Of a stretch of 64,000 nucleotides of DNA, positions 9,404 to 17,537 are shown piece by piece. Under the pieces are notes generated by a model. It worked only from the letters and a program-made list of their open reading frames with translations, did no database searches and was not told the DNA's origin. Both the position numbers and the translations under genes were made by a program. Position 1 is the stretch's first letter. Each line of letters opens with the position of its first letter. The stretch is from assembly GCF_947499585.1 (NCBI RefSeq), contig NZ_CANMOO010000001.1, positions 1,178,001 to 1,242,000 of the forward strand. The letters run 5' to 3'. Origin of the DNA: an uncultured Allomuricauda sp. (GTDB lineage: Bacteria > Bacteroidota > Bacteroidia > Flavobacteriales > Flavobacteriaceae).

Positions 9404-9444
9404 TCTTCTCATAAACAACCATTTGAAACACTATAACAAAATCG

Positions 9445-9477
9445 TTTGTATGTGTCTTTTATAAAGTATTATCTTGG
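9445..9477 (+). promoter_or_regulatory. Candidate Bacteroidota-type promoter
   Basis: A TTTG box at 9445-9448 is followed, 21 bases later, by TATCTTGG at 9470-9477, one mismatch from TAnnTTTG. Transcription would start near 9484, about 17 bases before the ATG at 9501. This also argues against the upstream TTG start at 9474, which would lie inside the promoter. Confidence 0.5.
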
Positions 9478-9500
9478 CACAAAACGAAAATACCTTTGTT

Positions 9501-10454
9501 ATGATTTCTACTAAAAAATTTCACTTCATCTTCATTTTCACCTTTGTTGTTCTTTGCTCTTTCAATGTAAACAGTCAAGAAGCAAATCCTTTGGAAGGTA
9601 GATGGGATATTGAGATGGAATTTGAAGGAAAGACAGTTCCTTCCTGGTTAGAAATTAGACATTCAGGACATGCTACGCTTGTTGGTCGCTTTGTTTTTGC
9701 TTTTGGAAGCGCTAGGCCTGTTGCAGAAATAAAAACTCAAAACAATACATTCAGTTTTAGTATTCCACGCCAATGGGAACCCGAAGGAGAAGACATGAAG
9801 TTTGAAGGGACTTTGGAGGATAATGCTTTAAAGGGAACAATGCAATATACCAATGGAACCACGTGGAATTGGAAAGGGGTTAAATCTCCAAAACTGGATT
9901 ACAACGAAAACCCGGAATGGGATAAGCCCTTAGTTCTTTTTAATGGAAAGGATTTATCTGGTTGGAATACAGATGGTGATAGTCAGTGGGTGGTTAAGGA
10001 TGGGATATTGACCAGTCCTAAATCTGGGGTAAATCTGATTAGTGATGAAAAATTCATGGATTTTAAGTTACATACGGAGTTTCGATACCCAGAAGGCAGT
10101 AATAGCGGTATCTATCTTCGTGGGCGTTATGAAGTCCAAATAGCGGATAATATAGGCCTTGAGCCTTCTGACATTTATTTTGGAGGTATCTACGGATTTT
10201 TAGAACCCAATGAAAATGCAGCTAAAGCTGCAAATGAATGGCAAACTTATGATATTACCCTTATCGGAAGAAGAGTCACCATTGTAGCTAATGGTAAAAC
10301 GATAATCAACGACCAAACTATACCAGGAATTACAGGGGGAGCTTTGGACAGCAGAGAATGGCAACCTGGTTCTTTCATGATTCAAGGAGATCATGGCCCG
10401 GTTGAATTTAAAAGCTTTGTGGTGACACCAATTAAATCGCCTTCTTACGAATAG
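9501..10454 (+). CDS. Secreted DUF1080 (3-keto-disaccharide hydrolase-like) protein
   Basis: This 317-aa protein has a Sec signal peptide ending around VNSQEA and two parts. Residues about 25-140 form a lipocalin-like beta domain (WDIEMEFEGKTVPSWLEI). Residues about 145-317 form a DUF1080 domain, a concanavalin-like jelly roll, recognised by LFNGKDLSGWNTDG, FRYPEGSNSGIYLRGRYEVQI and the C-terminal GPVEFKSFVV strand. DUF1080 members act on 3-keto-glycosides or bind sugars at the cell surface. A second DUF1080 gene follows in convergent orientation at 10469. The start is the ATG at 9501, because an upstream in-frame TTG at 9474 lies within a promoter-like sequence. Confidence 0.88.
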   Translation: MISTKKFHFIFIFTFVVLCSFNVNSQEANPLEGRWDIEMEFEGKTVPSWLEIRHSGHATLVGRFVFAFGSARPVAEIKTQNNTFSFSIPRQWEPEGEDMKFEGTLEDNALKGTMQYTNGTTWNWKGVKSPKLDYNENPEWDKPLVLFNGKDLSGWNTDGDSQWVVKDGILTSPKSGVNLISDEKFMDFKLHTEFRYPEGSNSGIYLRGRYEVQIADNIGLEPSDIYFGGIYGFLEPNENAAKAANEWQTYDITLIGRRVTIVANGKTIINDQTIPGITGGALDSREWQPGSFMIQGDHGPVEFKSFVVTPIKSPSYE

Positions 10455-10468
10455 ATTTCTATTGAATT

Positions 10469-11071
10469 TTAGTTGATACGTTTAAGCTGGATATTACGCC
10501 ACCTTACTTTGATTCCTCCTCCATCATGAATTTGCAGTGCAATGGCACCTTCTCCCTTGCCTATTTTTTCATCAGTAAGTTTAACCATTTCTACACCGTT
10601 TAACCAAGTTGTAATATTTGGTCCAACCGCTAGAATTTTCATGGTATTCCACTCCCCCATTTTTAATGCCTTATCTTTTTCAAGTTCTGGTTTTATTAAC
10701 CAACCACGACCATAAGACTCATAGATGCCACCAGAACTATGTTCTGGGGGGGCAACTTCTACTTGCCATCCTGTTACCTTGGTTCCTTCAAAAGTTGATC
10801 TAATAAAAACACCACTATTGCCATTGTTTTCTTGTTTAAACTCAACAGTGAGTTCAAAGTTTTTATAAAAATCTTTGGTGCTTAAGTATCCGTAATCGGC
10901 ATCAGGGCCACTCTCGCAAACGAGTTCCCCATTTTCAACATACCATTTTTCAGTACCATGATTGACCCAACCTTCCAGATTCTCCCCATTAAACAAATTG
11001 ATTGTGGTTTCTTGTGCATTGCCTGCCTGAAATAGCAATACGATTAAAAGTGTAAAAAGACTGTTTTTCAT
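10469..11071 (-). CDS. Secreted DUF1080 protein (single domain)
   Basis: This 200-aa protein consists of a Sec signal peptide (cleavage near GNAQE) and one DUF1080 domain. The hallmark segments are INLFNGENLEGWVNHG, FKQENNGNSGVFIRSTFEG and the terminal IKVRWRNIQLKRIN strand. The family includes 3-keto-disaccharide hydrolases and is very common in Bacteroidota and Planctomycetota. It is convergent with the two-domain DUF1080 gene, with 14 bases between the stops, so the two are not co-transcribed but may act on the same sugar. The start is the ATG at 11071; an open TTG-started extension to 11158 would bury the signal peptide inside the chain. Confidence 0.88.
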   Translation of the reverse strand: MKNSLFTLLIVLLFQAGNAQETTINLFNGENLEGWVNHGTEKWYVENGELVCESGPDADYGYLSTKDFYKNFELTVEFKQENNGNSGVFIRSTFEGTKVTGWQVEVAPPEHSSGGIYESYGRGWLIKPELEKDKALKMGEWNTMKILAVGPNITTWLNGVEMVKLTDEKIGKGEGAIALQIHDGGGIKVRWRNIQLKRIN

Positions 11072-11219
11072 GTTCAAAAAATGCTTGATTAGACATTCAA
11101 GGTACTGATTCTTTGAACTTATTAGTAGGGTTTTTAGACCAATAGTTGTTTTAAACATATAGACAACAACTAATTACATCCCAATAAACTATTCAAAAGT
11201 TTAACTCAAAAAAAATGCT

Positions 11220-11387
11220 ATGGATGTAGTAAAAGAAATTATTAAAAACAGTGCTATAGGTCCTCTTTCCAATTGGTATAAAGGCTTGGTACTTTCCTTG
11301 TTCTCCTCAATTGTAGGTGTATTATTGATTATGCTGGTACTATTATTGAAATATGGTCCAGAGATTAATATTCAATATGGGTACTAA
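11220..11387 (+). CDS. 55-aa single-span membrane protein
   Basis: A short open frame of 55 codons starts with ATG at 11220 and ends with TAA at 11385-11387, overlapping the stop of the convergent M14 peptidase gene by four bases. Residues 1-20 are polar and amphipathic (MDVVKEIIKNSAIGPLSNWY), residues 23-43 form one strongly hydrophobic helix (LVLSLFSSIVGVLLIMLVLLL), and the last dozen residues are KYGPEINIQYGY. Such a clean transmembrane profile in a short frame argues for a real gene. It stands between the divergent DUF1080 gene and the M14 gene. I do not recognise a family; a cytoplasmic N-terminus and outer C-terminus are guesses. Confidence 0.6.
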   Translation: MDVVKEIIKNSAIGPLSNWYKGLVLSLFSSIVGVLLIMLVLLLKYGPEINIQYGY

Positions 11388-12850
11388 CGGTGAATCAAAC
11401 CATTCCCAAAGTTTTGTGTTTCTATGGGTTTTGATAAATCTATCAGGAAACCATTAATAACGGCATGGGTCAATTCTCCTCCTTTTTCTAAAAAGAAAGT
11501 CGGGTTTGCACCGGGTTGAAGTTTGAAATCCTGTATTTTATAAGATTCTGATACAAAATGGCCGGGCAATTCTGTATAAGGAATCGGTGGCAAAAAGTCT
11601 GATTTAAAATACCCATATCCAGATTTGAAAGGGCTATTTTCAGTATTCCACGTATTTCTGGTATTAGTGTTTATTGCTCTGGGATAAAGTTTTGCGGGCA
11701 CTATTTTGTATCCTGTTGCATCAAATGTTTCATAGCCATAAAACGTGGATAGATCGCCCTGATCAACAACAATACTTTTATAATAAAAAGATTCATGTTT
11801 TTCATCGTCTACTTCTTGGCGGTGTATACCCAAATCCAATATATAGTCCTTTCCTAAAAGCTCGTAGGTTACGTTTTCTAGCTTTAAATCGAAGAGTTTA
11901 CGATCATTATGGGGTATTTTTTCGTAATCCTCAATTGGAATATCTTGATAACTATTTTTTGCTATGGTATATAGCGCAGAAAGGATGGAAACATAGTTTA
12001 GCTTTCGTATTTCTTGCTTTTCTGTATCATTTGCATATCCACCAGATTCAATTAAAATAAGGCTTGTGCCCCATTTAGCAATATTATCTCCAAAAGCCCG
12101 AGGTTCAAAATCATCATTGTATCTCCCTACCTGTCCTGGAGCATATTTCTGAATGATATTGTTCATGTAGACAATGACCTTCATAGCATTTGAACGCACT
12201 TCATTAATATCTTTTTCATAGTTAAAAGCAGTGGCCAAATAGGAAATGGTTGCTGGTTTACTGGTTAGCTCTGCATTGTAGTAGGTGCTTTGGTCATGAA
12301 GATTAAAACCAAACTTTGCATCTAAACTATCACGAAGTCTTTTTAATGTTCTCCCTTCCGGTGACTGCAATCTTAAAGCATCTCTGTTGATATCAATTCC
12401 TAAAGCATTTCTTCTTTGATATACCTCTGCCCCATCCGGATTGAGCATCGGCAGAAAATGAAGTTTGAGTTTTGAAAGAATTTCATCTTTTTCCTCCTTA
12501 AAAGCTGGTGCATCTAAAAAGTTGAGAATATCAAAAATGGCCTGAGTGGCGGTTGGTTCATCTCCATGCATTTGGGACCACAAAAAAATGTTGGTTTCCC
12601 CAGACCCAATGCTAATCAAGCTTAAATCTCGGCCTTCTATGGATTTCCCAACTTTTTGTACTTCAAATTTAGGATTTGCCTCAAACCTTTCAATTAATGG
12701 CTGTATCTGTTGATGTTTTATTCTCCTTTTATCCAAAGAGGGTTCTTTAAACTCCTCATAGGTCTCATATAATCTAGATGTTATGGTTTCTTGGGAATAC
12801 GTTGTTAAACTAAAACACCCTATAAGGAATAATACTATTTTTTTCTGCAT
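11384..12850 (-). CDS. Secreted M14-family zinc carboxypeptidase
   Basis: This 488-aa exopeptidase has a Sec signal peptide (cleaved near TYSQE) and an M14 catalytic domain. The zinc ligands are H95 and E98 in QMHGDEPT and H185 in FNLHDQ; the catalytic base is E268 in LILIESGGY. The substrate-binding arginine region NRDALRLQSPE lies near 155. The chain continues about 200 residues beyond the catalytic domain with a beta-rich tail. It lies in a run with a cell-wall amidase and a 3D-domain lipoprotein (12.8-13.9 kb) on the same strand, separated by only four bases from the amidase, so a role in breaking down murein peptides or extracellular peptides fits. Confidence 0.92.
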   Translation of the reverse strand: MQKKIVLFLIGCFSLTTYSQETITSRLYETYEEFKEPSLDKRRIKHQQIQPLIERFEANPKFEVQKVGKSIEGRDLSLISIGSGETNIFLWSQMHGDEPTATQAIFDILNFLDAPAFKEEKDEILSKLKLHFLPMLNPDGAEVYQRRNALGIDINRDALRLQSPEGRTLKRLRDSLDAKFGFNLHDQSTYYNAELTSKPATISYLATAFNYEKDINEVRSNAMKVIVYMNNIIQKYAPGQVGRYNDDFEPRAFGDNIAKWGTSLILIESGGYANDTEKQEIRKLNYVSILSALYTIAKNSYQDIPIEDYEKIPHNDRKLFDLKLENVTYELLGKDYILDLGIHRQEVDDEKHESFYYKSIVVDQGDLSTFYGYETFDATGYKIVPAKLYPRAINTNTRNTWNTENSPFKSGYGYFKSDFLPPIPYTELPGHFVSESYKIQDFKLQPGANPTFFLEKGGELTHAVINGFLIDLSKPIETQNFGNGLIHR

Positions 12851-12854
12851 GCTC

Positions 12855-13514
12855 TTATTTTGATGGAACAGGTTTAAAATTAAATCTTTTTGTCGCCTTT
12901 CGCACTTTTTTCATAAAATCCATTCCTGGATCAGTCTTTTCGGTTCGGTATCCATCATCTACTTCCAGCCAGAGCGGATGTCTTTCAAAATGGGTATATT
13001 CCTGATGCCCAATAACATACTCAATATTATATTTTGTTGCCAAATATTCTACCAGAAAAATATTGGCATTCAATTGTTTTCTGGTCAACGGTGTTTCCTT
13101 TGTTCCTCCAACGTTTTCAACTCCTATTGCGCAATGATTTAACCCAATTACATGTCTGGCCATTGTGGTTTCTGGCATTAGCCGATAAATGGTGCCGTCT
13201 TGGTCCACTAGAAAATGGGAAGAAACATTCAAACCACTCACACTTTCAATATCTGGCCTCCAATTTGGCAAGGTTGATTTTTCAAAAGCTTCAAAAGATT
13301 TTTTAAGGGTAGGAATGGCCGTCCAATGTAATACGACTATTTTGGGAACAATCTCCGCAGTTTCTTGTTCTAAGTTATATCGTTGTGATAAATATTCCTT
13401 TGTAAGTACGATGCGTTCTTCATCAAACACAATGGGTCTGTCTACAATCGTCTTTTGAACACTACATGACCATATTACGCTTATTATAAATACAATTAAT
13501 CCAATTCTTCTCAC
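12855..13514 (-). CDS. N-acetylmuramoyl-L-alanine amidase, lipoprotein
   Basis: This 219-aa lipoprotein (lipobox ending at C17 in IWSC) carries an Amidase_2/PGRP-type domain that cleaves the amide bond between muramic acid and the peptide stem. The visible zinc-site elements are H63 in VLHWTA, the HVIGLNHCAIGVENVGG segment near 121-137, the YVIGHQEYTHFERHP segment near 165 and the KTDPGMDF motif near 191. Its anchor places it at the periplasmic face of the outer membrane. It is followed four bases later by the M14 peptidase and preceded by the 3D-domain lipoprotein at six bases, which suggests a small murein-remodelling operon. Confidence 0.9.
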   Translation of the reverse strand: MRRIGLIVFIISVIWSCSVQKTIVDRPIVFDEERIVLTKEYLSQRYNLEQETAEIVPKIVVLHWTAIPTLKKSFEAFEKSTLPNWRPDIESVSGLNVSSHFLVDQDGTIYRLMPETTMARHVIGLNHCAIGVENVGGTKETPLTRKQLNANIFLVEYLATKYNIEYVIGHQEYTHFERHPLWLEVDDGYRTEKTDPGMDFMKKVRKATKRFNFKPVPSK

Positions 13515-13520
13515 GTATGT

Positions 13521-13943
13521 CTATTTAGATGATGTAATAGTATCAATAGGAATGGCATAGCAAATACTTAGTTTTCGTTTTCCCCATTCCCTTGCTTTTT
13601 TAATATCCTTCCCCATATAAATATCGATTCTGTTTTTCCACCTTCTATTCATTTTATCCTTCACATAAAAGGTGTCCGGAAAAGTATCGATCATTACCAT
13701 AGTGTTGTGCCTTAACCCTTGATATAACAAATCTCTAGATACTGCAATACAGTTCATTCCAGGTCTTAGGGTATCTCCCCATGCTGCAATATCTGGATTG
13801 GTACTAGTGGTTTGCCATGCCACCGAATTGTAAGCAGAAGCAGTAACTTCAATAGTCTTCCAATCCCAATTACTTTTCTTAATGGGTTCAGATTTCTCTT
13901 TACAAGCAGTTAGCATCAACAAACAAAGGATTAACTTCTTCAA
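13521..13943 (-). CDS. 3D-domain lipoprotein (MltA-C-like)
   Basis: This 140-aa lipoprotein has a short signal with lipobox LTAC. The remainder is a 3D domain: VTASAYNS near residue 34, AAWGDTLRPG, IAVSRDLL, then the triad-bearing stretch DTFYVKDKMNRRWKNRIDIYMG near 90-110, followed by AREWGKRK. The three aspartates that name the domain are present. 3D domains occur in lytic transglycosylases (MltA) and in Rpf/Sps-like proteins, but the MltA barrel itself is absent, so catalysis by this protein alone is uncertain. It leads the apparent wall operon with the amidase and the M14 peptidase. Confidence 0.82.
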   Translation of the reverse strand: MKKLILCLLMLTACKEKSEPIKKSNWDWKTIEVTASAYNSVAWQTTSTNPDIAAWGDTLRPGMNCIAVSRDLLYQGLRHNTMVMIDTFPDTFYVKDKMNRRWKNRIDIYMGKDIKKAREWGKRKLSICYAIPIDTITSSK

Positions 13944-13989
13944 TAAATTTTATTAGGGTTGGCATTTAAAGATATAAAATCTACCTGCA

Positions 13990-14862
13990 TTATTTTGGAA
14001 GCGGCACATAAGAACTATCGTGAGCCATCATAGGGAAAGTTTTGTTCTCCCAGTTCTTTTTTGCCAAATCAATTTTCTCCTTACTTGACGAAACAAAATT
14101 CCAATAGATATGGCGTTCTTCTTCAAACGGTTCACCACCAAATAAAAGCAAATGAGAGTTGGGCTTCAGTGTAATTTTGCAAGTATCCTCAACTTTTGAT
14201 ACCAGTATATTTCCTTTTCCTATATCCTCTTCGCAAGCCAGTATCCCTCCTTCCACAATACAAATCCCTATTTCCCCTTTAAGATTTCCATGAACATTAA
14301 GTTCATAGGTTGATGAATTTTTTACTTCGACCATAAAAAGTGGTGAATACGTTGGGACTGGAGACTTTTTTCCATAGCCCCCGCCAGCTACCAAAGTGAA
14401 CTCCGCATCACCATCATTCCATTTTGGCAAATCTGCTCCATCAATATGGTGAAATTCTGGTTCCATATCTTCCAACTCCTTTGGGAGTGCAATCCAGATT
14501 TGATAGCCATGGGCAGAAAACACTTTGCCGTTACGCATATCCTTTGGGGTTCTTTCTGAATGGGAAACTCCTTTACCGGCAGTCATCCAATTCACAGAAC
14601 CTGGACTTATGCGCTGTTGGGTTCCAATGCTATCTTCATGCATTATTTCTCCTTCCAGCATGAAGGTCAAAGTTGATAACCCAATATGCGGATGTTGATC
14701 TACATCCATGTATTTTGATGGCCCAAGCGTTGTCGGCCCCATATGATCTATAAAAATAAAAGGGCCTATCATCCTTTTCTTTCTGAAAGGAATCAGTCTA
14801 CCCACTAGAAAATCACCAATATCTCGGCTTCTTTCTTCTATAATCATTCCTAGATTGGACAT
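13990..14862 (-). CDS. Pirin family protein
   Basis: This 290-aa bicupin belongs to the pirin family. The N-terminal cupin has the metal-binding HPHIGLSTLTFMLEGEIMHEDS segment near residues 58-79 and the GSVNWMTAGKGVSHSE segment near 88-103, which together supply three histidines and one glutamate. The C-terminal cupin ends with LLLFGGEPFEEERHIYWNFV. Bacterial pirins include quercetin 2,3-dioxygenases and regulators of metabolic enzymes, so the exact role is open. No signal peptide is seen, so it is cytoplasmic. It is divergent from the serine hydrolase at 14913, with 50 bases between the starts. Confidence 0.92.
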   Translation of the reverse strand: MSNLGMIIEERSRDIGDFLVGRLIPFRKKRMIGPFIFIDHMGPTTLGPSKYMDVDQHPHIGLSTLTFMLEGEIMHEDSIGTQQRISPGSVNWMTAGKGVSHSERTPKDMRNGKVFSAHGYQIWIALPKELEDMEPEFHHIDGADLPKWNDGDAEFTLVAGGGYGKKSPVPTYSPLFMVEVKNSSTYELNVHGNLKGEIGICIVEGGILACEEDIGKGNILVSKVEDTCKITLKPNSHLLLFGGEPFEEERHIYWNFVSSSKEKIDLAKKNWENKTFPMMAHDSSYVPLPK

Positions 14863-14912
14863 GAAGTAAATGTTTATATTTAGTCCCTGAAAGTTACAAC
14901 AAATCTTATGCT

Positions 14913-16247
14913 ATGAAACTACTTAAACGTGTACTAATCCTCTTGCTTATTACTATTGGTGTTCTAGTATACTTAAACTACACCAAACTGAACATCATCT
15001 CTGGGTATGCCGCTAAAAATATGGCTTCTAGCGTTTTTGTCGCTGAAAGGTCTGCTGAATCCATTACCCAATACGACAACAATGTCCCGCTCATCAAATT
15101 GGCCGAAACTGAAGTTGATAATGCAAATAAATTGGCATCTTCGTCTGTTTATGGGTTCATGCAACGTCAATCTGTCTATAGAGAAGGGTTGGGAACTGTA
15201 CTCATAAACGATGATTACGATTCAAGTGAGTTTACGTTAAAACCAAATCGAAATAGAGCTTCTGATACCATTCCTTACCCATACGGTCAACTTAATCCAA
15301 AAGACACGGTCTTTCCAGAAATTGATATGGCCCAGTTGAACAAAGCAGTGGCAACCGCCTTTTCTAATGCTGATGTACAAAAAACCAGAACGCTTCTAGT
15401 TTTATATAAAGGACATCTAGTAACTGAAAAATATATAGATGGATTTACCAAAGACACGCCTGTTTTAGGATGGTCCATGGCCAAAAGTGTGTTGGCAACC
15501 TGTTATGGAATCTTAGAACATCAAGGAAAATTGGGAATGGATTGGCCTGCCCCCATTGCGGAGTGGAAACAGGATGAACGAAAGGATATCACCTTAAATC
15601 ATTTATTACGCATGCAGAGCGGCCTAGAATGGGAAGAAGATTACACCAAAATCTCCGATGTTACAAAAATGCTGTTTTTGGATAGTGATATGACCAAAGC
15701 CCAAAAAGAAAAAAAGGCAATCGCCAAGCCGACAGAAATTTGGAACTATTCTTCTGGTACCACAAATCTGCTTTCTGGAATCTTGAGACAGCAATTCAGG
15801 TCGCATCAAGAATATTTGGATTTTCCTTATTCAGCCTTAATTGACAAAATAGGAATGTATTCCATGGTTATGGAGGCAGATATTGCCGGGAACTACATTG
15901 GGTCTGCTTATGCTTGGGCAAATACTCGTGACTGGGCACGTTTTGGACAATTATATTTAGATAAGGGTTTATGGAATGGAGAACAACTTTTTAATACCGC
16001 TTGGGTAGATTACATTACAGAACCGACACCTCATTCTGATGGTACATACGGCGCACATTTCTGGCTGAATGTAAATGGCAGGTATCCAGATGTTCCCAAA
16101 GATTTGTTTTCATGCAATGGTCATGAAGGGCAATATGTTTTTGTAATTCCGTCCAAAGATTTGGTCATTGTACGCACAGGATTGGCGCAAGATCCTCTTT
16201 TTGATGTAAATACATTCTTGTCAGAGGTCGTTAAATCTGTGCAGTAA
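14913..16247 (+). CDS. Membrane-anchored serine hydrolase (class C beta-lactamase family)
   Basis: The 444-aa protein has an N-terminal membrane anchor (residues 4-22) and a beta-lactamase/transpeptidase-like fold facing the periplasm. The catalytic SxxK tetrad is S188-M-A-K191 in GWSMAKSV, and the YxS/N equivalent is the NYSSG segment near residue 277. The C-terminal HEGQYVFVIPSKDLVIVRTG strand matches the family. Members include esterases, D-aminopeptidases and 6-aminohexanoate-dimer hydrolase-like enzymes, and true antibiotic resistance is not implied. The gene stands alone and is followed by a strong terminator at 16394. Confidence 0.9.
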   Translation: MKLLKRVLILLLITIGVLVYLNYTKLNIISGYAAKNMASSVFVAERSAESITQYDNNVPLIKLAETEVDNANKLASSSVYGFMQRQSVYREGLGTVLINDDYDSSEFTLKPNRNRASDTIPYPYGQLNPKDTVFPEIDMAQLNKAVATAFSNADVQKTRTLLVLYKGHLVTEKYIDGFTKDTPVLGWSMAKSVLATCYGILEHQGKLGMDWPAPIAEWKQDERKDITLNHLLRMQSGLEWEEDYTKISDVTKMLFLDSDMTKAQKEKKAIAKPTEIWNYSSGTTNLLSGILRQQFRSHQEYLDFPYSALIDKIGMYSMVMEADIAGNYIGSAYAWANTRDWARFGQLYLDKGLWNGEQLFNTAWVDYITEPTPHSDGTYGAHFWLNVNGRYPDVPKDLFSCNGHEGQYVFVIPSKDLVIVRTGLAQDPLFDVNTFLSEVVKSVQ

Positions 16248-16393
16248 ATCGATATTTTATATTAAAATTTAGCGTAAACCACAATAAAACGGCCCTTCAC
16301 AACAATAATTTCATTTGCGGGAACACTGGTGCTACATTTACATCGTAATAATAACAAAAAATAAATTTTTTCATTTTCATATAGTGTTCTCGT

Positions 16394-16427
16394 AAAAGAG
16401 TCTTGTCCTTAACGGCAAGGCTCTTTT
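16394..16427 (+). terminator. Rho-independent terminator after the serine hydrolase
   Basis: Two 12-base arms, 16394-16405 and 16416-16427, pair with one G-U wobble around a 10-base loop and run into a T tract. The A-rich left flank lets the hairpin also work for minus-strand transcripts such as menB, which ends about 110 bases to the right. Confidence 0.8.
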
Positions 16428-16490
16428 TAGTTTGACCCATAGGGTCTTTTGTTATTTACACTATTTATGAAATGATTGAACTGATTATAC

Positions 16491-16519
16491 TGAGCCTGTC
16501 ATATTGAGCCTGTCGAAGT
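16491..16519. repeat. Short REP-like repeat with doubled TGAGCCTGTC
   Basis: TGAGCCTGTC occurs at 16491-16500 and again at 16505-16514, where it continues as GAAGT. The string TGAGCCTGTCGAAGT is a small intergenic repeat seen in many bacterial genomes, recalled rather than searched here. It lies just past the menB stop. Confidence 0.5.
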
Positions 16520-16537
16520 ATTGACAGTGAACGGGTA

Positions 16538-17383
16538 TTAAGGCAACCATTTATCTTCTCCAAAATCAGGTTTACGTTTTTCCAAAAATGCATTTCTACC
16601 CTCTTTGGCCTCATCTGTCATATAGGCCAGACGTGTAGCTTCGCCAGCAAATACCTGTTGCCCTACCATACCGTCATCCGTTAGGTTCATGGCAAACTTG
16701 AGCATTTTAATAGAGGTGGGTGATTTTTCCAATACTTCTTGTCCCCATTGGTAAGCAGTGTCTTCTAATTTTTCATGTGGAATTACAGCATTGACCATTC
16801 CCATTTCAAAGGCTTCTTGTGCCGAATAGTTTCTTCCCAAAAAGAAAATTTCCCTTGCTTTCTTCTGCCCTACCATTTTTGCAAGGTAAGCGGAGCCATA
16901 ACCCCCGTCAAAACTGGTAACATCAGCATCCGTCTGCTTAAAAATGGCATGTTCTTTACTGGCAAGGGTCATATCACAAACTACATGTAGGCTGTGTCCG
17001 CCACCAACGGCCCAGCCAGGTACCACAGCAATGACCACTTTGGGCATAAAACGAATCATTCGCTGTACTTCTAAAATATTCAATCGGTGTTGACCGTCTT
17101 GACCAACATACCCTTGGTGTCCCCTAGCCTTTTGGTCACCACCACTACAAAATGACCAAATTCCATCTTTGGTTGAAGGGCCTTCCGCTGAAAGCAATAC
17201 CACTCCAATGGAAGTATCTTCCTGAGCATCATAAAAAGCCTTAATTAATTCACTTGTGGTATGAGGCCTAAAAGCGTTCCGTACATTAGGCCTATTAAAG
17301 GCAATACGGGCAACACCGTCACTTTTTTTATAGGTGATATCTTCAAATTCTATAGCGGTCTGCCATTTGGGTGTCTTTGTCAT
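16538..17383 (-). CDS. menB: 1,4-dihydroxy-2-naphthoyl-CoA synthase MenB
   Basis: MenB closes the second ring in menaquinone synthesis, converting o-succinylbenzoyl-CoA to 1,4-dihydroxy-2-naphthoyl-CoA. The 281-aa crotonase-fold protein shows RPNVRNAFRPHT near residue 31, the oxyanion-hole and substrate loop FCSGGDQKARGHQGY near 78-92, GWAVGGGHSLHVVCDMTLAS near 123-142, the DVTSFDGGYGSAYLA segment near 154-168 with the catalytic aspartate region, and the terminal KRKPDFG. These features distinguish MenB from general enoyl-CoA hydratases. Menaquinone is the usual respiratory quinone in Flavobacteriaceae. No other men gene is adjacent. Confidence 0.96.
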   Translation of the reverse strand: MTKTPKWQTAIEFEDITYKKSDGVARIAFNRPNVRNAFRPHTTSELIKAFYDAQEDTSIGVVLLSAEGPSTKDGIWSFCSGGDQKARGHQGYVGQDGQHRLNILEVQRMIRFMPKVVIAVVPGWAVGGGHSLHVVCDMTLASKEHAIFKQTDADVTSFDGGYGSAYLAKMVGQKKAREIFFLGRNYSAQEAFEMGMVNAVIPHEKLEDTAYQWGQEVLEKSPTSIKMLKFAMNLTDDGMVGQQVFAGEATRLAYMTDEAKEGRNAFLEKRKPDFGEDKWLP

Positions 17384-17537
17384 TCAAAAAGTATTTGCCC
17401 AAAGATAAATAGATTGAATAAACCAGAAAACCAGTTTTAAATGTACCGGGTAACACTCAGTTGCACTTTATCGAGATCACTGCCCCATTTAAAATATGTT
17501 TTGTTGCTATGCGTTCAACTTATTAAACAAGAACACT

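Noticed and set aside
14913..16247. Antibiotic-resistance beta-lactamase
   Set aside because: The motifs show only the serine hydrolase superfamily; sequence features do not point to a true resistance enzyme. The same applies to 28655-29761.
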